In this document: in pieces, positions 24,644 to 30,446 of the stretch
How positions within the stretch are numbered: position 1 is the first letter of the stretch
Layout of the letters: the number at the start of each line of letters is the position of its first letter
Assembly (NCBI RefSeq): GCF_001562415.1
Contig: NZ_LOEE01000016.1
Location: 1 to 32,639, forward strand
Length of the DNA: 32,639 nt
Reading direction: 5' to 3'
DNA from: Thermotalea metallivorans
Lineage (GTDB): Bacteria; Bacillota; Clostridia; Peptostreptococcales; Thermotaleaceae
Made by a program: the position numbers and the translations under genes
Notes under the pieces: model-generated
The model's input: only the letters and a program-made list of their open reading frames with translations
Told to the model about the DNA's origin: nothing
The model's database searches: none

Positions 24644-24817
24644 TTAAGTTTCTATTACTTTTTTCACATCCTCATTCCTTATGCTAATAAATATCCCATT
24701 TTCTAGCTTTACTCTTACTATATCCATTGTTTGAAGGACATAAACTATTTCCCCTATATTTCCATTCACTAATAATACCTTATCATTTTTCCTTAATTTT
24801 CTTTCTCCTTTCCCCAT
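24644..24817 (-). CDS. Small beta-rich protein of unknown function (57 aa)
   Basis: ATG at 24817, four bases after GGAGGGGG. The peptide starts MGKGERKLRKNDKVLLVNGN, followed by IGEIVYVLQTMDIVRVKLEN and GIFISIRNEDVKKVIET. The alternating hydrophobic strands with a glycine turn suggest a compact SH3-like or KOW-like barrel, perhaps binding nucleic acid. It lies between the 88-aa gene and the MNT gene in the same direction. Codon use and the ribosome site support a real gene; no function is claimed. Confidence 0.7.
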   Translation of the reverse strand: MGKGERKLRKNDKVLLVNGNIGEIVYVLQTMDIVRVKLENGIFISIRNEDVKKVIET

Positions 24818-24889
24818 TTTCCCCCTCCATCACAGATCAATGTGAACATCAATTCTTTGAAGTCATCGCTTGTTTTTCAGCTCGTATTT

Positions 24890-25156
24890 TCAGCAGTATA
24901 CAAAGCCAATGTTATCACCGTACTGATTATATATTCTGAAACAATGGCTGCACTGAATAATTAAATTGTCCGGGCGTCTGCACTTGACAATTTTATTACT
25001 ATCCCAGATAGTAATTTCCCCGCCTGGTATGAATAGCTTTATGCTGTTGCATTCTATTTCAACCCTTGATACATCAACATTTATCAACAAATCGTCCATG
25101 TATATATGATATTTAATTTTATTGCCCTTTACAAGCTCCAACAGTTCTTCATACAC
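24890..25156 (-). CDS. Small protein downstream of the replication gene, unknown function (88 aa)
   Basis: GTG start at 25156 after GAGGGGGG. The N-terminal half is helix plus strands (YEELLELVKGNKIKYHIYMD), then beta-prone with IPGGEITIWDSNKIVKCRRP. The C-terminal third has cysteines in C-x2-C-x15-C spacing (QCSHCFRIYNQYGDNIGFVYC; key residues Cys69, Cys72 and terminal Cys88), a possible metal site. It follows rep by 30 bases and is probably co-transcribed with it. Family not recognised. Confidence 0.6.
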   Translation of the reverse strand: MYEELLELVKGNKIKYHIYMDDLLINVDVSRVEIECNSIKLFIPGGEITIWDSNKIVKCRRPDNLIIQCSHCFRIYNQYGDNIGFVYC

Positions 25157-25186
25157 GGTTTTTGCCCCCCTCTCTCATTATTAATA

Positions 25187-26542
25187 TTAAGATATGATTT
25201 TAAGTTGAACATACTCCTGATCCAAAAAGTCTTTTTGTAACTCCTCTTGTACTGCATATCCTTCAACCTCTATAACCAACTGGTCGACTTTGAATTCTTC
25301 TTTCAACAATACCCCATACCTATCCAGAAGCATGTCTTTAATAAAGTTATCTTTTACAGCTAGAAAAAGTATATTTTTCTGCTTATAAATGCTCTGTATA
25401 CCTTCAATAAATGTATTAAACGACGGCCTTGCCAGAATGGAGTTTAGATTTGCCAATGGCTCATAATAAATAGTATTCGAATATCTTTCCAAAATAGAAT
25501 GGGATAATTTATCTTCTTTTTCATCAACAATACTCTCATCAGATTTTATCGTCTTATTAACCGGACCCCTAATTTCATTATTGCATTTCACTGATTTCGC
25601 TGCATTGTTTAAGTCATAAGAGACGTCTGCATATACTGCTAGGGAACACTCGCTAATGGCATTGTAGATACAGGATTTCAGATAATTCTTTGGACTTTTT
25701 ATCTTTTCCGATTCTGCTGCACTTTTATATTTTGTTAACACATACTCAATAACAAAATGATCTAGCTTTTTTAGAGATTCTCTACAGACAGATCTTGGTA
25801 TAATAGTATCCTGAACCTTTAATTCTGTTGCATAATACATATCAATGACCGCCTGCTCCACAGAATCAATAAGACTTTCATGTGGATAGTAAGATTTAAG
25901 GTGTGCAAACTCACATCTTTTCAATATTTCCTGAAGTTCTTTTTCTTGATTGTCATTCATTCGGTCATTCATCCTGTCATGACTGAAAGACTGAATAATA
26001 TCTGTAGTAATCTCTGAGTTAATCTCTGGTATAGGTGGGGACATTTTGTCCCTATGCATGGGGACATTTTGTCCCTCTCCTGGGGACAATTTGTCCTCAT
26101 GAGCATTTTCAAGGTTTGTGCCATGGGACAATTTGTCCTCATGAGATTTTTCAATATTTTGGCTTATCACTTTTTCATCACTTTCGTCACTCCCTTTTTC
26201 TAAAAAGGCTAACCTTTCATAATCAATTCGATACCATTTTGTCTTATCGTATTTCTTCTCATTATAAATGTCAGTGCTGATTAATATTCCTATCTCTTCA
26301 AGATTCCGAATCGTTCTTTTTATCGTTTTGGTACTCCAAAAGGGAAATTGCTTTTGCCACTCCTCATAAGTATTGTACACCCAGTATTTCCCATCTTTGT
26401 ATGCATCCTTGGCCCGTGCTTTTTCTTTTAACTTGACCCAGTAGTTGATCTGTTGGAGGATAATTGCTTCGTTCAGGCCAATAACAATGGCCAATTGTGG
26501 CAACAACACCAATGGTTGCTCATCCAATAATAATTTACTCAT
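25187..26542 (-). CDS. Plasmid replication initiator protein (451 aa)
   Basis: ATG at 26542 after GGGGGGTG. Residues 1-110 form a winged-helix domain opening with LLDEQPLVLLPQLAIVIGLN and INYWV, the form common in replication proteins of Firmicute plasmids and phages. A linker (about 125-180) carries repeated (E)DKLSH/DKLSP/DKMSP motifs encoded by DNA iterons. A helical region with SPKNYLKSCIYNAISE (about 280-300) resembles DnaD-like/Rep proteins. The C-terminus (about 365-425: ARPSFNTFIEGIQSIY and LFLAVKDNFIKDMLLDRYG) resembles the DnaA N-terminal domain, a helicase/initiator contact module. It probably binds its own internal iterons to start replication. The exact Rep family is uncertain. 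Confidence 0.78.
   Translation of the reverse strand: MSKLLLDEQPLVLLPQLAIVIGLNEAIILQQINYWVKLKEKARAKDAYKDGKYWVYNTYEEWQKQFPFWSTKTIKRTIRNLEEIGILISTDIYNEKKYDKTKWYRIDYERLAFLEKGSDESDEKVISQNIEKSHEDKLSHGTNLENAHEDKLSPGEGQNVPMHRDKMSPPIPEINSEITTDIIQSFSHDRMNDRMNDNQEKELQEILKRCEFAHLKSYYPHESLIDSVEQAVIDMYYATELKVQDTIIPRSVCRESLKKLDHFVIEYVLTKYKSAAESEKIKSPKNYLKSCIYNAISECSLAVYADVSYDLNNAAKSVKCNNEIRGPVNKTIKSDESIVDEKEDKLSHSILERYSNTIYYEPLANLNSILARPSFNTFIEGIQSIYKQKNILFLAVKDNFIKDMLLDRYGVLLKEEFKVDQLVIEVEGYAVQEELQKDFLDQEYVQLKIIS
26037..26140. repeat. Iteron array inside the replication gene (probable origin)
   Basis: Four copies of a near-palindrome GGGGACAWTTTGTCC(C/T) lie at 26037-26052, 26060-26075, 26082-26098 and 26125-26140. 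The first three start 23 and 22 bases apart, and the fourth about two periods further on. The roughly two-turn spacing puts them on one helical face, as for initiator-binding iterons. A degenerate fifth copy is at 25501-25516. Origins lying within the initiator gene are known for phage lambda O and for RepA_N plasmids. Confidence 0.75.
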
Positions 26543-26563
26543 TTATTCACCCCCCCTAGTTAC

Positions 26564-26591
26564 ATTAAAGGCACTACCTTTCTTTTTTCAA
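26564..26591 (-). promoter_or_regulatory. Probable rep promoter with an embedded repeat
   Basis: On the minus strand a -35 TTGAAA (26586-26591) and a -10 TTTAAT (26564-26569), each five of six to consensus, are spaced 16 bp apart, about 20 bp before the rep start region. The spacer contains one copy of the AAAGG(C)A(C)TACCTTT repeat of the adjacent array, so a protein bound there would block transcription. This suggests autoregulation by Rep or repression by ParR. Confidence 0.5.
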
Positions 26592-26820
26592 ACATTTAGG
26601 TATTACTTTTTTCTTTAAAAACATTTGCAACTGTTAGAATTTGCAAATTAAAAAAGTATTACCTTTATATGATAATACTTTGCAAATTATCTGGCAGAAT
26701 TTTAAAAAGGTATTACCTTTTTAAATAATCAGCTTCTATCAAAACCGATGGTAATACCTTTTAATAATTATTTCTTCTTTATATATGTAAAATACCTTAT
26801 GCCACAGGTAATACCTTATG
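26567..26820. repeat. Cluster of AAAGGTATTACCTTT repeats between parR and rep (probable centromere/operator)
   Basis: Eight copies of a pseudo-palindrome with core GGTAWTACC are centred near 26573, 26603, 26659, 26675, 26713, 26754, 26791 and 26811; the last three and 26713 are closest to consensus. Three TTTGCAA boxes (near 26624, 26641 and 26679) are interspersed. The stretch of about 280 bases holds no gene. Its position directly after parR and before rep fits a parC-like site bound by ParR, an origin-linked iteron set, or both. Confidence 0.72.
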
Positions 26821-26825
26821 CTTCC

Positions 26826-27161
26826 TTAAGATCTTTCGACGGACCTTAGCATTCTTTTTAAACCTTCTATATCTATCGTTTCAGATTTTAATTTTTTTTC
26901 ACTTCCATCATCCAGAATATCTATATCTTCTATCTCTTTCGTTTCATCAACTTTATTTTCTATACATGAACCACCTTTGTAGCTTGCTACTTTCATAGTG
27001 TCTATCATAAATTTTATTTTGAGGGCTTCAGTAATCAATCCATTAGTGCTGACATGTTTGTTTATCCAGTTATAAAAATCCACCTTTTCTTGTCCTTTAA
27101 GCATTGGGAACTTATAGCTGGTGATACTTCCGGGTCCTAGTTTTTTCCTTTTTTGTGGCAT
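26826..27161 (-). CDS. parR: ParR-like partition adaptor (111 aa)
   Basis: The ATG at 27161 lies two bases after the parM stop, with GAGGTGG as ribosome site, so parM and parR are coupled. The N-terminus is basic (PQKRKKLGPGSITSYKFP), followed by helices (KVDFYNWINKHVSTNGLITE, ALKIKFMID) consistent with a ribbon-helix-helix DNA-binding fold. The acidic then charged C-terminal tail ends in IEGLKRMLRSVERS, a short amphipathic helix of the kind ParR-type adaptors use to cap the actin-like filament. Identification rests mainly on position and size, as ParR sequences diverge fast. It likely binds the repeats immediately downstream. Confidence 0.72.
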   Translation of the reverse strand: MPQKRKKLGPGSITSYKFPMLKGQEKVDFYNWINKHVSTNGLITEALKIKFMIDTMKVASYKGGSCIENKVDETKEIEDIDILDDGSEKKLKSETIDIEGLKRMLRSVERS

Positions 27162-27162
27162 T

Positions 27163-28314
27163 CTATTCCACCTCAACTATCTCTTCTACATCAGTAAAAA
27201 TTTCATTTTCTACTCTATCTTCTATTAATTCATTAATTTTTGCTTCTAAATAATAACCCCTGGCATCTTCAAATAACGGATTCAAAGAAATCTGTGTAGC
27301 AACCCCTGGAATAAAGTTTTCAAGTTTCTCTCCGATTAACATTACAGCTCCTCCGGATATGCAAATGGCACCAGCTTCCCCCGGGTCTATTCCTTTCATC
27401 TCTAACTGATCAAAGAATTTGGTTTTCAATAATGCTAGCATATTTTCAAATGGTCTTCTTTTAATATCTTCAAGGTCAATAATTTGTCCTTTATAACTGA
27501 CTTTTTTATATTTTCTAATCATGAAGTCAACCTTTACTTTAGGTATATCATAGCCATATTCTTTATAAAGCTCGCTTCTAATTAAATTAAGAGCATTGGA
27601 AGTTCCAACATCGATCCCGAAAAATCCAGATGATTCAAAAGTCATATCTGGTTTTATAATGGCCACATCCGTCGTTGAGGAACCAATATTCATTCCAATA
27701 ATTTTGTATCCTCTTTCAAATATATCTCCTATTTCCTTTCTCCTTGTCAAGTTATCATCATGGGTCATGGAAATAAGTGAAGCCGTTCCCTCTGGCTTAA
27801 AATACATTTTCGGGATACTTACTTCTATTATGGCGCCCTTAAACAAGGGATGTTTGAAAACCACCCTGTATGGTATCTTCATCATCTCTGCAAATTTTCT
27901 TAATATATCTGTATTGTTGAAATACTCCTCTGTAGGAGATCCAGTTCCTAATCGAAAATACACTTTCTTTTTTAAGTCATTTGGATCAAACTGAGAAAGT
28001 GCTAAATGTGTAACAATTTTTATAGCCTCATCATTTGAAGCATCATCAAATTTTGGAATTCCATTTGCTGTCCATCTTAGATCTCCTCTGTGATGCTTAT
28101 ATGCCATTCCTCCAACAAAATATCTTCCTAAATATTCATCTCCTCTATAGACTTCGACATCTAAAAAATTGACCAGTTCTCCATCTTCTTGCTCTAAGAC
28201 CCTTCTTTCGTAACCTGAACAAATCACATTCATATTTATTATTTTTTTATCACTTAAATATAATTTATTATTTAATCTGCCCGGATCCCATCCGGCATTT
28301 ATTAATCTGTTCAT
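27163..28314 (-). CDS. parM: ParM/Alp-type actin-like plasmid segregation ATPase (383 aa)
   Basis: ATG at 28314 after GGGAGG. Actin-fold signatures are in order: phosphate-1 loop NAGWDPGRLNNKLYL (residues 6-20), phosphate-2 loop GMNIGSSTTDVAIIK (about 206-220), and adenosine motif ICISGGAVMLIG (about 319-330). The length is near the 320-380 residues of ParM/AlpA proteins. It polymerises with ATP and pushes sister plasmids apart via the ParR-centromere complex. Its presence points to a low-copy plasmid rather than a chromosomal island. The Alp-type N-terminal domain places it nearer the Gram-positive actin-like proteins than R1 ParM. Confidence 0.9.
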   Translation of the reverse strand: MNRLINAGWDPGRLNNKLYLSDKKIINMNVICSGYERRVLEQEDGELVNFLDVEVYRGDEYLGRYFVGGMAYKHHRGDLRWTANGIPKFDDASNDEAIKIVTHLALSQFDPNDLKKKVYFRLGTGSPTEEYFNNTDILRKFAEMMKIPYRVVFKHPLFKGAIIEVSIPKMYFKPEGTASLISMTHDDNLTRRKEIGDIFERGYKIIGMNIGSSTTDVAIIKPDMTFESSGFFGIDVGTSNALNLIRSELYKEYGYDIPKVKVDFMIRKYKKVSYKGQIIDLEDIKRRPFENMLALLKTKFFDQLEMKGIDPGEAGAICISGGAVMLIGEKLENFIPGVATQISLNPLFEDARGYYLEAKINELIEDRVENEIFTDVEEIVEVE

Positions 28315-28359
28315 ATCCTTCCTCCCATTTTTTGATTTATTAAGCTATCACATAAGTTA

Positions 28360-28518
28360 CTATGCAACATCAATGATTCCGATGTCTTCACTAAGATCGT
28401 CCAGTTTAATGCACGCTTCAATGTATTTACAATTTTCACATCCTAGTTCAGCATCAGGACAATTTGTATCTCCATATAACTCTTGTTCTAATAACTTAAA
28501 AATATCCTTTCTATTCAT
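28360..28518 (-). CDS. 52-aa protein with a four-cysteine motif, upstream of parM
   Basis: ATG at 28518 with AGGAGG six bases upstream; an in-frame ATG at 28587 reads through a hairpin and is unlikely to be used. The peptide starts MNRKDIFKLLEQELYGDTNC, then CPDAELGCENCKYIEAC gives C-x6-C-x2-C-x6-C, a plausible zinc or iron-sulfur site, and an acidic tail follows. It ends 45 bases before parM, so the two are probably co-transcribed. Function unknown. Confidence 0.7.
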   Translation of the reverse strand: MNRKDIFKLLEQELYGDTNCPDAELGCENCKYIEACIKLDDLSEDIGIIDVA

Positions 28519-28554
28519 TCTAATCCTCCTCATTCGTATTGAAATATCAGCATA

Positions 28555-28583
28555 CAAAAAGAAGGACTGATTATGACAGCCCT
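28555..28583 (-). terminator. Possible terminator/attenuator upstream of the 52-aa gene
   Basis: On the minus strand AGGGCTG, a seven-base loop and CAGTCCT form a seven-pair stem with one mismatch, followed by TCTTTTTG. It would stop read-through from the toxin region or attenuate a leader upstream of the 52-aa/parM/parR operon. Confidence 0.4.
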
Positions 28584-28618
28584 CCATTAATAACTTTAAT
28601 TATGTTACCAAAATGATA

Positions 28619-28646
28619 TTTACTTTTATGTTTTTTGTGCTATAAT
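28619..28646 (+). promoter_or_regulatory. Antisense (antitoxin) RNA promoter
   Basis: Plus-strand TTTACT (28619-28624), 16-bp spacer, then an extended -10 TGCTATAAT ending at 28646. This is the only strong plus-strand promoter I found, and it drives an RNA convergent with the toxin gene. Confidence 0.75.
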
Positions 28647-28651
28647 ATAGA

Positions 28652-28741
28652 CAAAGGTAATCAGCACCGCAAAGTGCGGTCGCCACACAGCGAAAAGTTT
28701 ATCTAATCACTCTGCGTAGCGGGCAGGGTGATTATTTTTTT
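28652..28741 (+). ncRNA. Antisense antitoxin RNA of a type I toxin-antitoxin system (about 90 nt)
   Basis: Starting about seven bases after the -10 box, the RNA begins ACAAAGGTAATCAG. It then forms a small hairpin (ACCGCA-AAG-TGCGGT, 28666-28680), exposes a CCACAC seed (28683-28688), and ends at a terminator stem-loop with a seven-T tract. It overlaps the toxin message at the shared terminator. The CCACAC seed can also pair with GUGUGG at two places in the toxin leader, one touching the ribosome site. This layout matches RatA/RNA II-type antitoxins. The ends are predicted, not measured. Confidence 0.7.
28705..28741. terminator. Bidirectional terminator shared by toxin mRNA and antisense RNA
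   Basis: AATCACTCTGC (28705-28715) pairs with GCAGGGTGATT (28723-28733) around a seven-base loop. The plus strand continues ATTTTTTT, ideal for the antisense RNA. The minus strand has only AGATAAACTTTT, so the toxin message may end less sharply. Confidence 0.8.
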
Positions 28742-28842
28742 CCTTTGTTGTTTTCCCTTGTCAGGCTAACAATCAAGGAGATTAGTGATACTGTGAACAT
28801 CCCAAATGCAACCATTATCTGAATTGCTTGGTATGTACTCAT
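28732..28842 (-). CDS. Holin-like membrane toxin of a type I toxin-antitoxin system (36 aa)
   Basis: The peptide MSTYQAIQIMVAFGMFTVSL continues as ISLIVSLTRENNKGKK. The MSTY.A...M.AFG start, single hydrophobic helix (residues 9-27) and lysine-rich tail are the signature of the 'putative holin-like toxin' family (PF16935; TxpA/BsrG-like small toxins). The ribosome site AAAGGAGGTG is perfect, but CCACCTC in the leader (28873-28879) can pair with GAGGTGG at the site (28849-28855) and hide it. Overexpression of such peptides damages the membrane. With the antisense RNA it should act as a post-segregational killing module next to the partition genes. Confidence 0.88.
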   Translation of the reverse strand: MSTYQAIQIMVAFGMFTVSLISLIVSLTRENNKGKK

Positions 28843-28848
28843 ACCACA

Positions 28849-28879
28849 CCACCTCCTTTCTTTTGTGAAATAGAGGTGG
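28849..28879 (-). promoter_or_regulatory. Ribosome-site sequestering hairpin in the toxin leader
   Basis: In the toxin mRNA, CCACCTC (28873-28879) and GAGGTGG (28849-28855) form seven pairs. An inner TTTC/GAAA stem closes an ACAAAA loop. The whole Shine-Dalgarno sequence is buried, so the full-length message should be poorly translated until refolded or processed, as in other type I toxins. Confidence 0.65.
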
Positions 28880-28915
28880 CAACCACACCCTGCTTTTACT
28901 GATTACCTTGTTTGT

Positions 28916-28945
28916 ATAATACCACAGAAATAGGCAAATCTACAA
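28916..28945 (-). promoter_or_regulatory. Toxin gene promoter
   Basis: Minus-strand -35 TTGTAG (28940-28945), 18-bp spacer, extended -10 TGGTATTAT (TATTAT at 28916-28921). The predicted start near 28909 gives a leader of about 67 bases and a transcript of about 205 bases reaching the shared terminator. The first transcribed bases, AAGGTAATCAG, match those of the antisense RNA. Confidence 0.6.
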
Positions 28946-28987
28946 TATAAAAAAAGCTTACTGCTATAATTGATTTTTCAATTTTAT

Positions 28988-29644
28988 TTAACTTAAATAT
29001 TTCTCCTCATTTGGATTAATAACCATTTTTTCATGAAGGTACTCTTCAAAAGATATCTGCTTATCAATAAGTGATTTAGTTTTTGAATCAAAATTTGATT
29101 TTCTTATAGATTCTAAATCATTTTCGTTTGTTTTCATAGTTTTGGTTTTTTTGTTTATAGGTTTTGAAACCTTTGATCCTACATACTCTACTGCAGCACC
29201 AAATCCATGTTCTCTAAAATAATCCCTGATCATGAGAGCCGTTCTTTCTGTTACTGCTTTGCCATTATAATTATGAATGTTATACTTCAGATCTCCTATA
29301 GAAATAAATACGCGACACACCGCCCTGTCTCTATCACTTACCTTTTCATCTAAGCATTTCTCAATAATCATTCTTTCATGCCATATCCTAGGATCATCTT
29401 TTAGGAGATTTTTTATTTCCTCTTGTTCTTGTGGGCTTAATCCCTGGGTATCTCGCTGATAATCTCTTCTTTTTCCGATGCGAAACAGTCTCCCCTGAAT
29501 CTCTATGTAGAGATTTTTCTTGAAAAAATTTATTCCTTTTTCCAGCTTTTTTTGATAATCGCATTCATCTCGATGATCATACTTATTGACACACATTTCT
29601 TCCTGGCTACACTGCCAGTAGAATGCACAGCATGCAAAGCTCAT
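28988..29644 (-). CDS. Cysteine-rich N-terminus protein of unknown function (218 aa)
   Basis: ATG at 29644. Cysteines cluster at the N-terminus (SFACCAFYWQCSQEEMCVNK and DECDY; Cys5, Cys6, Cys12, Cys18, Cys28), suggesting a metal site. The central part is helical and charged (LSPQEQEEIKNLLKDDPRIW; AVCRVFISIGDLKYNIHNYN). The C-terminal 60 residues are lysine-rich and probably disordered. The start codon overlaps the stop of a six-codon reading frame (MGGDRL, ATG at 29664) that owns the best ribosome site AGGAGGG, so translation may be coupled to that mini-frame. Family not recognised. It is single-copy, between the toxin locus and the two-gene cassette. Confidence 0.6.
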   Translation of the reverse strand: MSFACCAFYWQCSQEEMCVNKYDHRDECDYQKKLEKGINFFKKNLYIEIQGRLFRIGKRRDYQRDTQGLSPQEQEEIKNLLKDDPRIWHERMIIEKCLDEKVSDRDRAVCRVFISIGDLKYNIHNYNGKAVTERTALMIRDYFREHGFGAAVEYVGSKVSKPINKKTKTMKTNENDLESIRKSNFDSKTKSLIDKQISFEEYLHEKMVINPNEEKYLS

Positions 29645-29702
29645 AACCTATCACCACCCATTTAAACCCTCCTATCTAAAAGTCCTGAATAAAAAGTAAA
29701 AT

Positions 29703-29726
29703 AAAAAAACCCGTCTTATGACGAGT
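29703..29726 (-). terminator. Intrinsic terminator of the two-gene cassette
   Basis: On the minus strand ACTCGTC, loop ATAA and GACGGGT form seven pairs (one G-T), followed by an unbroken T tract. It lies 140 bases after the 187-aa gene. The remaining bases between 29645 and 29865 show no convincing gene. Confidence 0.75.
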
Positions 29727-29865
29727 AATATACTATTTAAATTTTACTTAGAGCTTATTTTCTTCTCAAATCATTTAATCAACCTTGCTTTTTCTCTACT
29801 TCATAATGAAAAACACTATTTGCAGCAAACCTTCCGCAATTGCCATTTTAAAATTATTTAAGCGT

Positions 29866-30429
29866 TTAATCTTCCTCAACATACTCAATAATATCTAATA
29901 ATTGGTTTCCGTATGAGATATATCGCAGAGTGATTCCTACTAATGTTATTGTATTTAGTAATACCCAGAAAAAACATGTAAAGCTAATAATAAATAATAA
30001 CACTAAAATAAATTTACCTGTATCACCTATAGAGTTCCAATCAATGTAGGATAAAATAAAAATTAAAAAATTGATTATTATATTAACACCCCAACTCACA
30101 GCACTAAAATAAAATGGAAATAATAGGTTATAAAATATATCATGTTTAATTAATACCTTTACCAATTTTGTATTTGACAGGCTTGTTATTATGGCAAGGG
30201 CGCTTACAACAATCCCAAATATCCCTGCTGAAATACTAGTTAAAAGTACTCCATAGCTATTTAATAATGTGATTAACCCTTCCTCCTGTAAAAACAATAA
30301 TAGAATTACTGCTATATATGATGCTAATAAGCCAACATATGATTCTACCGTATTAAAAAGTCTTTTTATTCCACCATATTTACAAAAAAGTTGAAAAAAA
30401 GATAAATTATCAAGTTGACCATTATCCAT
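29866..30429 (-). CDS. Four-helix membrane protein, second gene of a cassette (187 aa)
   Basis: ATG at 30429 after TGAGGATTG, 17 bases after the preceding stop. Hydrophobic segments are at about 28-47, 55-82, 95-122 and 128-165, with short charged ends and no cleavable signal; the C-terminus is acidic (LDIIEYVEED). With a soluble partner gene upstream and a terminator downstream it forms an isolated two-gene unit. Small four-helix membrane effectors paired with a soluble sensor are typical of phage-defence modules such as Kiwa, but I see no sequence evidence for a named system. Confidence 0.65.
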   Translation of the reverse strand: MDNGQLDNLSFFQLFCKYGGIKRLFNTVESYVGLLASYIAVILLLFLQEEGLITLLNSYGVLLTSISAGIFGIVVSALAIITSLSNTKLVKVLIKHDIFYNLLFPFYFSAVSWGVNIIINFLIFILSYIDWNSIGDTGKFILVLLFIISFTCFFWVLLNTITLVGITLRYISYGNQLLDIIEYVEED

Positions 30430-30446
30430 AGATTATTCAATCCTCA

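Noticed and set aside
26033-26140. CRISPR-like reading of the regularly spaced repeats in rep
   Set aside because: The repeats are only about 16 bp with 6-7 bp between units, are palindromic and lie in a coding frame, so initiator iterons are the better explanation. No cas genes are present.
28519-28618. Longer start for the 52-aa gene at ATG 28587
   Set aside because: The extension would be translated from within a likely terminator hairpin. The ATG at 28518 has a much better placed AGGAGG.
29820-29865. Tiny frame MAIAEGLLQIVFFIMK in the gap between the terminator and the 187-aa gene
   Set aside because: Sixteen codons with no ribosome site and no promoter; composition is as expected from AT-rich spacer.
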